Below, one piece after another: positions 15,908-25,925 of a stretch of 64,000 nt of DNA (within the stretch, counting starts at the first letter, position 1; the number at the start of each line of letters is the position of its first letter). A program made the position numbers and the translations under genes. The notes beneath the pieces were generated by a model that saw only the letters and a list, made by a program, of their open reading frames with translations, searched no databases and was not told the origin of the DNA. The stretch covers positions 51,981 to 115,980 of the forward strand of contig CANQPY010000001.1 in the NCBI GenBank assembly GCA_947625835.1. Direction: 5' to 3'. Source of the stretch: an uncultured Clostridia bacterium (GTDB lineage Bacteria; Bacillota; Clostridia; TANB77; CAG-508).

Positions 15908-17118
15908 TGGCTGATGTAAAATCAATTCTTAGGGATATTAATAAAACATTAAAAGCAGATGTAGCCACAGTAGGAGTAAAAGATTTAGCAGAGAGGGGTA
16001 AGTTATCATTTGGTACTCCTTCACTAGACTTTATCACCTACAATAATCTAATTGAAGGATCATTCATTGAATTATCGGGTCTAGAGAGTAGTGGTAAAAC
16101 CACTTTGGCATTCCTATTAGCTGCAAGCTATATTAAAAAGGAATTGGAAAGAAACCCTGATAATCCAAGAGCAATTTTATATTGTGATGCTGAGAGTACA
16201 GCAGATAAAAATTGGGCAATGACTTCAGCAGGCTATGATATGAACCACCCTCAAGTACCCACTATTTATGTCCCCAATAATGGTCAATCAGCTGAAACTT
16301 GGTTTGATATTGTAATTGATTCAGTTGCTACTGGTGAAATTGGTTTGGTAATTTTTGATTCATTAACCATGATGGTTGGTCAACAAGTTCAAGGTGAATC
16401 ATTAGAAAAGAAACAAATGGGTGGTGCATCAGGTCCAATTGGAGATTTTTGCAAGAGAGGTACAGGTGTATTTATTAGAAACAAATGTACCTTCATTGGC
16501 ATTAATGGACTAACAGAAAACTTGACAGGTTACGGAGATAAATATCAAACACCTGGTGGTAGAACATGGAAGAGAAGTTGTTCCTATAGAATGAGAGTCA
16601 AACAGGGTGATTTCTTTGATATTGATGGAAACATCTTAGCTAAGAAGGATGCACAGTCACCAGCAGGCCATGTTATTGAAGTATATCTTGAAAAGATTAA
16701 AACTGCAAGATGGGATAGAAAATTAGGCACTACAAATCTTAACTATACCTATGGTCTTGATATTATGCAAGATACAATTGATACAGCAATTAGACTAGGA
16801 CTAATTGATAATAGTACCCAAGGCTCATTTAGATTAATTGATCCTGATACTGGTGAAGTACTTACAGATGATGTAGGAAATGAATTAAAAATTAGAGGTA
16901 AGAAAAACATTAAGCCCTACTTTAAGGAACACCCAGACATTTTCAAGAGTCTTTACAACAAGTGCTATGAGATGATGGAAAGAAAGGATGATACTAACAT
17001 AGTAGCCTTTGAAAGATTATTAGGTGTAGATGTGGATCAAATGCTTACCAATGATGAAAACATAGATGAAACTGAAATCTTTCCGGTAGAGGTAGAAGAA
17101 GCCAATGAAAAGAGTTGA
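15907..17118 (+). CDS. RecA/UvsX-like recombinase
   Basis: 403 residues, RecA-fold ATPase that pairs homologous DNA. Walker A is GLESSGKTT (near residue 58) and Walker B is GLVIFDSL (near residue 150). GGRTWKRSCSYRMRV corresponds to the RecA C-terminal core strand region. Length and divergence resemble phage UvsX-type proteins more than cellular RecA. Acts with the SbcCD pair, two resolvase-like nucleases and the clamp system encoded here. Confidence 0.85.
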   Translation: MADVKSILRDINKTLKADVATVGVKDLAERGKLSFGTPSLDFITYNNLIEGSFIELSGLESSGKTTLAFLLAASYIKKELERNPDNPRAILYCDAESTADKNWAMTSAGYDMNHPQVPTIYVPNNGQSAETWFDIVIDSVATGEIGLVIFDSLTMMVGQQVQGESLEKKQMGGASGPIGDFCKRGTGVFIRNKCTFIGINGLTENLTGYGDKYQTPGGRTWKRSCSYRMRVKQGDFFDIDGNILAKKDAQSPAGHVIEVYLEKIKTARWDRKLGTTNLNYTYGLDIMQDTIDTAIRLGLIDNSTQGSFRLIDPDTGEVLTDDVGNELKIRGKKNIKPYFKEHPDIFKSLYNKCYEMMERKDDTNIVAFERLLGVDVDQMLTNDENIDETEIFPVEVEEANEKS

Positions 17119-17398
17119 GTTTGAACAAATACTAGACAATACTAGAAAAGTGTTAGAAGTAACATCCAAAATTGAACAACTTTTAAATGTAGAAATTGAT
17201 AGTATTTGCGGTCCTTTATGTAATATTACTGATGTATTAGCAGATATTACAAAAGCTATGTGGAATGATGAGCTATGGAGTAAAGTATACGATTATAATG
17301 TTCCCACTTTTGAATTAATGAAAGACATAGAAAACTATTCAGTAGAAAACAGAAAATCAAGAGGGGAAGAGGAGGTGAAGCTCTTTGACGAAGAATAA
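17105..17398 (+). CDS. Hypothetical protein
   Basis: 97-residue helical acidic protein overlapping the recombinase end by 14 nt. No recognised domain. A GAGGAGGTGA site near its 3' end serves the next gene. Confidence 0.6.
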   Translation: MKRVEFEQILDNTRKVLEVTSKIEQLLNVEIDSICGPLCNITDVLADITKAMWNDELWSKVYDYNVPTFELMKDIENYSVENRKSRGEEEVKLFDEE

Positions 17399-17744
17399 AG
17401 AATCCACCCGCTATTACAGTTCTCAACATGAAACAAAAGTGTGTAAGGCATTAAATGCCTGGAAACAGCCAAACTCAGGTGCTAGTAAATTTGCAGCAGG
17501 AGATGTTTATAATAGAGATGCATCTTTATTGGTTGAATGTAAGACAGCAATGACTGATAAAGATTCATTCAGTATTAAAAAAGAATGGCTTGATAAAATA
17601 GATGGGGAAATGAAGTCTAAAAGATTTCAAAACAACTGCCTTGCATTTTCTTTTGGCCCCAATTCTTCAAATTATTATATTATAAATGAACGTCTAATGA
17701 AATTTTTAGTAGAAAAACTGCAAGAGGTATATGAAAATGAATAA
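17385..17744 (+). CDS. Putative PD-(D/E)XK resolvase-like nuclease
   Basis: 119 residues. SGASKFAAGDVYNRDASLLVECKTA gives the D...ECK spacing of archaeal-Hjc/phage resolvase nucleases (Asp then E-C-K). The start is a TTG correctly spaced from GGAGG at 17370; no ATG fits. A second resolvase-like gene exists at 12247, so roles may differ. An alternative is a general DNA endonuclease. Confidence 0.65.
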   Translation: MTKNKESTRYYSSQHETKVCKALNAWKQPNSGASKFAAGDVYNRDASLLVECKTAMTDKDSFSIKKEWLDKIDGEMKSKRFQNNCLAFSFGPNSSNYYIINERLMKFLVEKLQEVYENE

Positions 17745-17907
17745 AGTAAATTACTTATGGACACTTAATAATGGCTGGGAAGATATTACCATTTATCCTG
17801 AACCTACCTGCACAGAGCAGATAGACGATAATTTAACTAGTCCCTATTTGAGTGACAGGATGGAATTTCAAGACGAAATGGATAATACCGTTTTAATCTA
17901 TTTATAA
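17737..17907 (+). CDS. Hypothetical small protein
   Basis: 56 codons starting at the ATG 8 nt after GAGG inside the end of the nuclease gene. Acidic, with no recognised motif. Confidence 0.5.
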   Translation: MNKVNYLWTLNNGWEDITIYPEPTCTEQIDDNLTSPYLSDRMEFQDEMDNTVLIYL

Positions 17908-17924
17908 TAAAGGAATAATAAGAT

Positions 17925-18302
17925 TTGAACCCTATTATTGAAAAACAACTAAAAAGATGCAAGGTAGCTAACATCCCACCTTATACCGAAGATACTCTAG
18001 AATTTAAGATAACCAAAAAAGTAGTCCAAAATAACCAAACATGCATTCCAAACCACTATTATGATGTTGAGTTGTCAGATTATGTATTAGACCCACCTCC
18101 AGATTGTAGTTTACATATAAACTGGAATAAAAATGTTTTACCTAAATCTAAAATATACAGATGTGAAGTATTACAAGTAATGGGGAAAATGGTAAAAATT
18201 AATGGCATAGGGCTTGATCCCATTACACAAATGGATAATAATGATTCTTGGATGGGTTGGTTACCTTTAGAAGAAATAAAAGTATTAAAAGAATTGGAAT
18301 AA
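17925..18302 (+). CDS. Hypothetical protein
   Basis: 125 residues with a TTG start behind AAAGGA. The C-terminal half (IYRCEVLQVMGKMVKINGIG) looks beta-rich, like an OB or SH3 fold, but this is a weak inference. Confidence 0.58.
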   Translation: MNPIIEKQLKRCKVANIPPYTEDTLEFKITKKVVQNNQTCIPNHYYDVELSDYVLDPPPDCSLHINWNKNVLPKSKIYRCEVLQVMGKMVKINGIGLDPITQMDNNDSWMGWLPLEEIKVLKELE

Positions 18303-18358
18303 AAAACACCAACAAATTGTATAAAATATCGTAACAAAGAATAAAGAGGTAGATTTAA

Positions 18359-19375
18359 ATGAGGTCATTGGCTATAAAATATAGACCTAAAACATTTGAT
18401 GAAGTAATTGGTCATGAAGCAGTAGTAAAAATTTTGAAAAATCAAATAAATAAAGAAATGCTGGGAAATGCCATACTACTATCTGGTAAAAGTGGTAGTG
18501 GTAAAACAACTGTTGCTCGTATTATAGCCAACAATATAAACAATGGCAGTGGCACACCAATTGAAATAGACGCAGCATCAAACAGTGGTGTAGATAATGT
18601 TAGAGAAATAATTAAAGATGCCCAGGAAAGAGCAATTGATTGTGAATATAAAGTATTTATTATAGATGAAGCTCAGAGTTTATCTTCTACAGCATGGCAG
18701 GCATTCTTGAAATGCATTGAGGAACCTCCCAAATATACCATTTTTATATTCTGCACTACAGATCCTCAGAAGATACCCCCTACTATTCTTAATAGAGTTC
18801 AAAGATTTGATTTTACAAATATTCCAACTTTTAAAATAGTAGATAGGTTAAGATACGTTTGTGAGTGTGAGGGATTTGTAAACTATGAGGAGAGTATAAA
18901 TTATATTGGTAAATTGGTAAATGGGTGTATGAGAGAAGCCCTTACATTACTTGATAAATGTTCAGATTATTCAGAAGATTTATCAATAAATAATGTTGAA
19001 GAAGTTTTAGGGGTAACCTCTTATGCAAAGATGTTTAGTTTGGTAGACAATATACTAAATATGGATCAGGGAGCCACATTAAGAACATTGAATAGCATTT
19101 TTAATGCTGGTGTAGATTTAAAATTGTTTGTAGATTCATTTTTAGAATTTCTTATAAATGTACAGAAATATAATATTTTTAAGGATTGCAATTTAACTAT
19201 TTTCCCTTCGGTTAATGAACAAGATATTAAAAACATAACTAATTTTGAAAACCCCGAGGCTTATTTTAACTACCTTATAAATAAAGTATTTATGCTAAAA
19301 ACCTACATTAGGGAAGATACTGATATTAAATCCACAATTGAAGTTACATTTATGCAAATTTTGAGAGGCCAGTAA
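18359..19375 (+). CDS. dnaX: Clamp-loader gamma subunit (DnaX-like)
   Basis: ATP-driven loader of the sliding clamp. 338 residues. YRPKTFDEVIGHE is the DnaX N-terminal signature, SGKSGSGKTTVAR the Walker A and VFIIDEAQSLS the Walker B. ILNRVQRFDF replaces the SRC motif. It corresponds to domains I-III only: the four-cysteine zinc module between Walker A and B is absent and there is no tau extension. Forms an operon with delta-prime and delta genes 1 nt and -4 nt apart. Confidence 0.88.
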   Translation: MRSLAIKYRPKTFDEVIGHEAVVKILKNQINKEMLGNAILLSGKSGSGKTTVARIIANNINNGSGTPIEIDAASNSGVDNVREIIKDAQERAIDCEYKVFIIDEAQSLSSTAWQAFLKCIEEPPKYTIFIFCTTDPQKIPPTILNRVQRFDFTNIPTFKIVDRLRYVCECEGFVNYEESINYIGKLVNGCMREALTLLDKCSDYSEDLSINNVEEVLGVTSYAKMFSLVDNILNMDQGATLRTLNSIFNAGVDLKLFVDSFLEFLINVQKYNIFKDCNLTIFPSVNEQDIKNITNFENPEAYFNYLINKVFMLKTYIREDTDIKSTIEVTFMQILRGQ

Positions 19376-19376
19376 A

Positions 19377-20165
19377 ATGTTTATAGGGCAACCAAAACTA
19401 GATAGTAAATTGAATAATCTAACATTAGATAATCTCCCCCAATCTTTAATACTATTAGGGGATAGAGGGTGTGGTAAACATACCCTGTGCAGTATGATAG
19501 CGCAAAAACTAAATATGGAAACTATAGTGTTGGATAATAAACTAGAGAGTGAAGATATTGATGAAATAGTAAATCGTCCATACCCAACTCTTTATATAAT
19601 TGATTCAACTGGCATATCTCCCAAATTTCAAAATAGTTTATTAAAAAATATTGAGGAACCTTCTATAGGTTCCTATTTTATTATATTATGTGAAAGGACA
19701 AATTCTCTCTTACCCACACTAGTAAACAGATGCCAGCAATGGGCATTCCAAACATATTCTACTGAAACATTATCTCAGTTCATTAAAAAAGATGATAGTA
19801 AAGAAATAATATTAAAGCTTGCATCTACGCCAGGTCAAGTATTAGAATATCAGGAATATCCACTCCAGGAAATGATAGATCTAAGTAACAATATACTGGA
19901 TAGAATAAGCACAGCTTCATTTTCTATGCTATTAACTATTACAGATAGAATCGCTTTTAAGAATGAAAAAGACAAGTTTAACTTACCAATATTTTTGAAA
20001 CTATTCAGATTAGTAGTTTTGGATAAAATTAGAGATAATAAAGATATCAAATTTGTTTTAATATATAATGAACTAGTTGGGTTAGAAACGAAACTATCAA
20101 ATACTATTTCCCAAACAAGAACATTTGAAAATTTCCTTGAAAAGATATGGGAGGTATCAAGATGA
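19377..20165 (+). CDS. holB: Clamp-loader delta-prime subunit
   Basis: 262 residues. LLGDRGCGKHTLC is a P-loop in which the usual Ser/Thr after Lys is His, as expected of the non-hydrolysing delta-prime subunit. TLYIIDSTG is a degenerate Walker B, SLLKNIEEPSIGSYFI and TLVNRCQQWAF (SRC-like) follow. Position between dnaX and the delta gene supports the call. Confidence 0.8.
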   Translation: MFIGQPKLDSKLNNLTLDNLPQSLILLGDRGCGKHTLCSMIAQKLNMETIVLDNKLESEDIDEIVNRPYPTLYIIDSTGISPKFQNSLLKNIEEPSIGSYFIILCERTNSLLPTLVNRCQQWAFQTYSTETLSQFIKKDDSKEIILKLASTPGQVLEYQEYPLQEMIDLSNNILDRISTASFSMLLTITDRIAFKNEKDKFNLPIFLKLFRLVVLDKIRDNKDIKFVLIYNELVGLETKLSNTISQTRTFENFLEKIWEVSR

Positions 20166-21064
20166 CATTGCCAGAATTAAAAAATATTATAATGTCAAAA
20201 CAACCCATCTCTGAATTAATTATATTTAAGTGTGAAGATGAGGATTTTATACCCTCCCAATATATTAAGGAAATATGCAATTATACTAACTCTCAATTAG
20301 TAACTATAAATGATCTTCAAGAATATCCAACTAACCAATATAATGCATTTGAAGAAGAAGATATAAACTATATTTATAAACATACTTGTGAAGATCAATT
20401 AAATGAACTAGAAGAAAATTACAAATCTTTTAGTAATCTATTTATAATATGTAATAAAATATCAAAAGATATTATTAATAAATTTAAAGACAATATAGTG
20501 GAAATTCCAAAGTTAACTGAATGGCAGTTAAAAGATTATGTACCAGTTGTTTGTCCAGGATTAAATGAAGATCAAGCCTCTTGGTTAGCCAATGGCTGTA
20601 ATGGTAGTGCTTATAGATTAGTAAACGAATTAAATAAACTTCTTCCATTTCCTACTTCTACTAGAAAAGATATATTTAATTCTTTTGTACAGGAAGGGAT
20701 ATTTAATGCAGATGTAAATATAAATACCTTTGACTTAATATCAGCTATACAAACTAAAGATCTAAATCGTGTAAAGGAAATGCTACCCAAGATAGACATA
20801 TCATCAATGGGGTTAGTTTCACTTCTATATAGTAGTTTTAGAAACATAATAAAGGTATGGCTAACCAAATACCCTACAGAAAATAACACAGGACTTACAA
20901 GCAAACAAATATGGGCTATAAATAAATTACCCAAAAATTACTCTAAAGACCAACTATTAAAAATATTTGATATCCTAACAAGTATCGACTTCAAACTAAA
21001 AAATGGAGGCATACAAGAAAAATTAATAAGTGATTATGTAATAACTTCTATCCTTACAGTTTAA
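20162..21064 (+). CDS. holA: Clamp-loader delta subunit (putative)
   Basis: 300 residues without P-loop. LTEWQLKDYVPVVCPGLNEDQASWLANGCNGSAYRLVNEL matches the delta-subunit domain II/III pattern, and FDLISAIQTKDL with a helical C-terminus fits its collar domain. Overlaps holB by 4 nt; start chosen behind GGGAGG. Weak sequence signature alone, but context makes it the expected third loader subunit. Confidence 0.72.
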   Translation: MTLPELKNIIMSKQPISELIIFKCEDEDFIPSQYIKEICNYTNSQLVTINDLQEYPTNQYNAFEEEDINYIYKHTCEDQLNELEENYKSFSNLFIICNKISKDIINKFKDNIVEIPKLTEWQLKDYVPVVCPGLNEDQASWLANGCNGSAYRLVNELNKLLPFPTSTRKDIFNSFVQEGIFNADVNINTFDLISAIQTKDLNRVKEMLPKIDISSMGLVSLLYSSFRNIIKVWLTKYPTENNTGLTSKQIWAINKLPKNYSKDQLLKIFDILTSIDFKLKNGGIQEKLISDYVITSILTV

Positions 21065-21069
21065 AATAG

Positions 21070-21098
21070 TTGATTTTTCTACAAGTTCGCTTTATAAT
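21070..21098 (+). promoter_or_regulatory. Promoter of the TTGAT-N17-TATAAT family
   Basis: -35 TTGATT at 21070-21075, 17-nt spacer, -10 TATAAT at 21093-21098. It would start a unit with the YopX-like gene and sbcD/sbcC. Confidence 0.78.
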
Positions 21099-21126
21099 AC
21101 TACCGAAAAAATATTTAGAGGTATAT

Positions 21127-21540
21127 ATGAAATTATTTAGGATTTTCGACAATTGTACTAAGAAATATGTAGGGCCTACAGATGGTATTTTCTACTTAGA
21201 CCCTGATGGCTATTTAAGTGTTACTGAATTTTCATTTTTACCTAAAGAATTGAGGGAATATCAAAGGGATAAGAAAAAGGACAGATACAGCGTAGAATTT
21301 TCTTCAGGTAAGTTGGATATCAATGAAAATGAAATCTTTGAAAATGATATGATTGAAATGTATGGAAGCCTTTATAAGGTAACCTATGATAGAGTTATGT
21401 GTGCTTGGATGCCTGTATTTATTGCATCTGCAGAGGATAAAAAAGAAAAAACAGATGAATTTCCTAAATACAACTATAATAAACCTGATATTTGGCCTAA
21501 AGTAGCAAAAATTGTAGGGACAGTAAGAGGAGATAACTAA
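21127..21540 (+). CDS. YopX-like protein
   Basis: 137 residues: KLFRIFDNCTKKYVGP, ENEIFENDMIEM, then KVAKIVGTVRGDN, following the YopX order (RxxD, EGD, VIGxxxE) in weaker form. Start is the ATG after AGAGGTATAT; the in-frame upstream start at 21070 lies in the promoter. Stop overlaps sbcD by 1 nt. Confidence 0.62.
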   Translation: MKLFRIFDNCTKKYVGPTDGIFYLDPDGYLSVTEFSFLPKELREYQRDKKKDRYSVEFSSGKLDINENEIFENDMIEMYGSLYKVTYDRVMCAWMPVFIASAEDKKEKTDEFPKYNYNKPDIWPKVAKIVGTVRGDN

Positions 21541-22619
21541 TGCGCGCACTGGTTGTTGGCGATATGCACTATGCACAATTCACATCTATAGTAAGAAAAA
21601 GGGGAAAGAAATACTCTAGTAGACTAGAAAATTTAATAGCCTCTATAAATTGGGTTGAGAGTACAGCTTTAAGTACAAATGTAGATAAAATTATATATCT
21701 AGGGGATTTTTTTGATCGCGCAGATCTTAATGCAGAGGAATTAACAGCATTTAAGGAAATTAGGTGGTCTAAAGAAATCCCTCACATTTTTATTGTGGGG
21801 AATCATGAGATTGCTTCCCATAACTTAGAATATAGTTCTGCCCATTTAATAAGAAGTTTAGGGGAAAATTTCACTATAGTTGATAAACCATTGATGGAAG
21901 TTGGTTTTGGTTATAAATTTATGTACCTTCCTTACATCTTTGAAAATGACAGAAAACCTCTAATGCAGTATATTGAAGATGAGGAAAGTAAATATTCTGG
22001 TTTTGTCCAAACACAGGAATTAAAGAGACTTTATATATTTAGCCACAATGATATCAAGGGCGTCCAATACGGAATGTTCGAAAGCAAGAGTGGGTTTGAT
22101 AAAGATGAAATTCTAGCTACCCATTGCAGATATTTTATTAATGGCCATATACACAACCAGGGATGGGTAGTAAAAGACAGAATACTTAATTTGGGTAATC
22201 TTACAGGTCAAAACTTTAATGAAAATGGTTGGGTTTATCCTCACACAGTGCTTTTTATGGATACCCAGAGAGATAAATTTGATCTTATAGAAAATCCATA
22301 CGCGTTTAATTTTGTTAAGGCAGAAATAAATACAAAAGAGGATATAAGCAATTTAACCATTATTCCCCACATGGTCTTAAGCATAAAGTGTAAGGAACAT
22401 TTAGTTAAAGAACTAAGAGATTTTCTAGATAGTTGTGAAGATGTAGAAGAATATAAAGTAATATCAACTTTTGATTCCACTGATGAAGACATGGTAAATG
22501 AAGATAATGTGAAGTTATTCACTTCCGAAGATCATTTACAACAATTCCAATCTTATATTATAAATCAATTAGGGAATACTGATACGGTACTTAAAGAATT
22601 ACAAGAGGTAGTCAAATGA
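21540..22619 (+). CDS. sbcD: SbcD/Mre11-like nuclease subunit
   Basis: 359 residues. Metallophosphoesterase motifs appear in order: GDMHY, YLGDFFDR, GNHE, FSHND and NGHIHNQGW. This is the T4 gp47 / SbcD nuclease that works with SbcC on DNA ends. 4-nt overlap with sbcC. Confidence 0.88.
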   Translation: MRALVVGDMHYAQFTSIVRKRGKKYSSRLENLIASINWVESTALSTNVDKIIYLGDFFDRADLNAEELTAFKEIRWSKEIPHIFIVGNHEIASHNLEYSSAHLIRSLGENFTIVDKPLMEVGFGYKFMYLPYIFENDRKPLMQYIEDEESKYSGFVQTQELKRLYIFSHNDIKGVQYGMFESKSGFDKDEILATHCRYFINGHIHNQGWVVKDRILNLGNLTGQNFNENGWVYPHTVLFMDTQRDKFDLIENPYAFNFVKAEINTKEDISNLTIIPHMVLSIKCKEHLVKELRDFLDSCEDVEEYKVISTFDSTDEDMVNEDNVKLFTSEDHLQQFQSYIINQLGNTDTVLKELQEVVK

Positions 22620-24487
22620 AATTGAAATTTTTACATATTTCAATAGAAAATTTTTTATCTTTGGGTCAAATAGATTTGGATCTTAATGATATGGGCTACA
22701 CTCTTATTTCGGGTATTAATAATAATCCAGATGATAATGCTGTAAGTAATGGTGTAGGCAAAAGTTCCATATTTGATGCTTTAACATGGTGTATTACTGG
22801 AAAAACAGTTAGGGGTACAGATAAAAACATTACTAACATCCACACAGAAGGTGGTACTAGGGTAGAATTAACCTTCTTAGTAGATGGTAAAGAATATAGA
22901 ATTTGTAGATATAGAGACCATAAAAAATTTGGCAATAATATTCAAATTTTTATTGATGGTGAAGATAAATCAGGTAAAGGTATTCGAGATGGAGAAAAAC
23001 TATTAAGCGATTATTTGCCAGAGCTTACATTACAATTTATTGGGTCTGTAATAGTTTTTGGTCAAGGATTACCCCAAAGATTTACAAACAATACCCCTAG
23101 TGGGAGAAAAGAAGTATTAGAAAAGCTTTCCCAATCAGACTTTATGATTGAGGATATTAAAGATAGATTAAACAATAGAAAAAACCTTTTAACTTCATTG
23201 GTAAGAGAAAAGGAAGATTCATTGCTGTCTCTAAAGTCTCAATTAAACCTACTTACAACACAACAAGAGAACAGAAAAAAAGATCTTGAAGAGTTAGGAG
23301 ATGCATCTCAGCTTTTAGAAGAAAAACAACAGTTAGAGAATAATTTTAGTAAGTTGGTTGAGCCCTTAAACAAACTAAAAGAAGAAGTTAATAATAATGA
23401 GAATGCTTGGGCTAAGGCAATGGGTGAAAAAACAGATTTATGCGCCTTATATACCCAAGAAAAATCAAATATTGATAAAAAATACAGTGAAGAACTAAAT
23501 GAACTTCAACAGTCTTCTATGGGATTGAAGTCCCAAATTCAGGTATTGGAAAAGGAAATAGTAAGGTTAAAAAATATCAAAGATGTATGCCCTACATGTG
23601 GTCAAAAACTTCCAAATGTTCATAAGGTCGATACTACAGAACAAGAAAGTGAAGTAAGCAATTTAAAAACTCTTTTATCCGAGGTTGATAAAACGCTGAG
23701 TGATCTTAATAGCAAGATATATGAGGAAAAATCTTTACTATCTAGGGATTATGAGGGTCACCTATTATCAGCAGATAATAAAATAAAAGACCTTAAGGAA
23801 ATCCTTTTAAATTCAAAAGATAGATTAGGATTTATAGAGGAAAATTATAAGCACTTGGAGTTTGAGCTTACCAAACTAGATTCCAAATATTCCAACTATT
23901 CCCAACATAAAGAATATTTAATAAGTGCCATACAAAAAGCTGAAGAAGAAAAAGAAAAAATGCAATCAAAGATACTGTATGGCACTGTAGAGTGGGAAGA
24001 TCTTAAAGCCAGATTGGATGTAATTAGTAAAATGATAACAATAACTACAAGAGAGTTTAGAGGGTTCTTGTTATCAAATGTTATAAATTATATTCAAGAT
24101 AGAGCCAAAATGTATAGTAAAGATATTTTTGGAACTGATAAGATTGAATTTACTCTTAATGGTAATAATATTGATATTTCCTATGATAATAAAATGTATG
24201 AGAATTTATCAGGTGGGGAAGCTCAGAAAGTTAATATTATTATAAACTTGGCTTTAAGAGATATGCTGTGTCAATTTTCCAACTTCAACTCCAATATACT
24301 TGTATTGGATGAAATATTTGATAATTTGGATAGTACAGGATGTTCCCAAATAATTGATGTAATTACAAAGAGACTAACAGATATTGAAAGCGTGTTTATA
24401 ATTACCCATAGGGCAGAATTAATGATTCCAGCAGATTCAACAATTATGTTAATTAAAGAAAAAGATGGTATTACACGACTTCAGTAG
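22616..24487 (+). CDS. sbcC: SbcC/Rad50-like ATPase subunit
   Basis: 623 residues. Walker A is GVGKSSIF (residue ~50), a central coiled coil carries the zinc hook CPTCGQ (~residue 325), the ABC signature is LSGGEAQK and Walker B is ILVLDEIFDNLD. The coiled coil is short, as in T4 gp46. It handles DNA ends together with SbcD for recombination-dependent replication. Confidence 0.9.
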   Translation: MKLKFLHISIENFLSLGQIDLDLNDMGYTLISGINNNPDDNAVSNGVGKSSIFDALTWCITGKTVRGTDKNITNIHTEGGTRVELTFLVDGKEYRICRYRDHKKFGNNIQIFIDGEDKSGKGIRDGEKLLSDYLPELTLQFIGSVIVFGQGLPQRFTNNTPSGRKEVLEKLSQSDFMIEDIKDRLNNRKNLLTSLVREKEDSLLSLKSQLNLLTTQQENRKKDLEELGDASQLLEEKQQLENNFSKLVEPLNKLKEEVNNNENAWAKAMGEKTDLCALYTQEKSNIDKKYSEELNELQQSSMGLKSQIQVLEKEIVRLKNIKDVCPTCGQKLPNVHKVDTTEQESEVSNLKTLLSEVDKTLSDLNSKIYEEKSLLSRDYEGHLLSADNKIKDLKEILLNSKDRLGFIEENYKHLEFELTKLDSKYSNYSQHKEYLISAIQKAEEEKEKMQSKILYGTVEWEDLKARLDVISKMITITTREFRGFLLSNVINYIQDRAKMYSKDIFGTDKIEFTLNGNNIDISYDNKMYENLSGGEAQKVNIIINLALRDMLCQFSNFNSNILVLDEIFDNLDSTGCSQIIDVITKRLTDIESVFIITHRAELMIPADSTIMLIKEKDGITRLQ

Positions 24488-24496
24488 GAGATTTAT

Positions 24497-25339
24497 GTGA
24501 TCTATAAAATGCCCAAGGGTCAAAAATACACAGATTTATGTATATATATTGACTCAGAAATTAAAAAACCAGATTGCGATGAAGAAAAATGTTTTGAGTA
24601 TATGTATCATTTGTTTTACATTCTGGCTGTAAAAGGTAGAATGTTTATAACAGCTTCAGATTATGATAATTATGCTCTTTACGGAGCTACCCAATTATTT
24701 CTCAGATATAGAAAAGAAAAAGAGCCAGGAAGTAAGTTAAAACCAATTAAATCATGCCTAAACTATATAAAAAGAATATTATACCCATTAAAAGTCAATT
24801 ATCAAAAATCCAATTTCTTTCAAGTATTTAAGGAAGAAGCATTAAACGGTAATGCCCCTATAGGTATAGCAGATAACCAGAAAAAAACAGCTGAAAATAT
24901 AAATAATGATTTATTAAGAACAGAGTATAAATACTGTTTAACTCAAATAGCTGCAACTATAAAGCTGATAATAAGAGATTCCCCCTATAGTAATAATAAA
25001 GTTACTATGCATAATCTTTACATAAGCTGTTTACTAACATTACTTAAAACAATTACAATAAGTAATAAAAATCTAGAGAGGTTGAAAGTTAGAAAACGAA
25101 GAAACATAGTTACAGATAGCTTTATAGACAAAATCTATGAGGAAGAAAGTAAAGATGATGTAGTAATTTATCATTTAGATAAAACAATGGGAAATTATAT
25201 AGATACTTTAGTTAAAAGGTGTAAAAAAGAAATAGCTAAAGATTTAAGTTATATAGTAGATTCATATAACTTACCAGACAATACTATAAAAGAAATGTTA
25301 ATGCAACCTTTGGAGGATTATTCAGATGGGCAAGATTAA
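24497..25339 (+). CDS. Hypothetical protein after sbcC
   Basis: 280 residues, helical, basic in the middle (NLERLKVRKRRN). GTG start behind TAGGAG. SDYDNYALYGATQLFLRYR and SCLNYIKRILYPLKVNYQ stand out, but I cannot assign a family. In T4-like phages a late sigma factor (gp55) lies near the 46/47 genes, so a transcription role is one possibility; it is only positional. Confidence 0.6.
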   Translation: MIYKMPKGQKYTDLCIYIDSEIKKPDCDEEKCFEYMYHLFYILAVKGRMFITASDYDNYALYGATQLFLRYRKEKEPGSKLKPIKSCLNYIKRILYPLKVNYQKSNFFQVFKEEALNGNAPIGIADNQKKTAENINNDLLRTEYKYCLTQIAATIKLIIRDSPYSNNKVTMHNLYISCLLTLLKTITISNKNLERLKVRKRRNIVTDSFIDKIYEEESKDDVVIYHLDKTMGNYIDTLVKRCKKEIAKDLSYIVDSYNLPDNTIKEMLMQPLEDYSDGQD

Positions 25340-25718
25340 GGATTCTTTAGATGCGTTAAAAGAAAAAGATGTATATTCTTTGGCTCTGTTTTGTCTATAT
25401 AAGATAATAGGAGCTCCAGAATATTCTTCTATTGGAGAATTAGCCTATGTATTGGATAAGAAAAGTTTGCTAAATTTGTGTGAGTATTTTGGAGGCCAAA
25501 CAATCACAATTCCTACAATAGATGAATTGGAAAATTTATTGTATGCTTTATTATTGTACCAGTATGTGAAAATTGAACATATTTCTTATGATAAAGCTAT
25601 AGAATTAATTAAATACCATTCAAAAGATATAAGAACTATAAAGGCCAATTACCATAAATTAGCTTCAATACTAGACGATTACTCTTTTCAAGTAAGAGAG
25701 GATATTGATAATGCTTAA
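25326..25718 (+). CDS. Hypothetical protein
   Basis: 130 residues. YFGGQTITIPTIDELENLL faintly recalls the GGxxIxIP segment of Mor-like activators; not enough to assign. Overlaps neighbours at both ends (14 nt and 8 nt). Confidence 0.6.
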   Translation: MGKIKDSLDALKEKDVYSLALFCLYKIIGAPEYSSIGELAYVLDKKSLLNLCEYFGGQTITIPTIDELENLLYALLLYQYVKIEHISYDKAIELIKYHSKDIRTIKANYHKLASILDDYSFQVREDIDNA

Positions 25719-25914
25719 ACAGAATATAAATAATATCCTAAATGACCTTAGTTATCATAAAAGGGATAAACAGACTCTTTTAATACATTATATAAAAAAG
25801 AGATTAAATACCTCATTAGCAAGTTATGATAGCGATGTAATGGGAAACTACAGATCTCTAATTAAACAAGATGCCAGAAAAACGCTTGCAATCATAGCAA
25901 GAGATAGTAAGTAA
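25711..25914 (+). CDS. Hypothetical small basic protein
   Basis: 67 residues, basic and helical. Start at the ATG after AGAGAGGATATTGATA; a TTG at 25705 is also in frame. Confidence 0.55.
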   Translation: MLKQNINNILNDLSYHKRDKQTLLIHYIKKRLNTSLASYDSDVMGNYRSLIKQDARKTLAIIARDSK

Positions 25915-25925
25915 GGAGAATAAAA

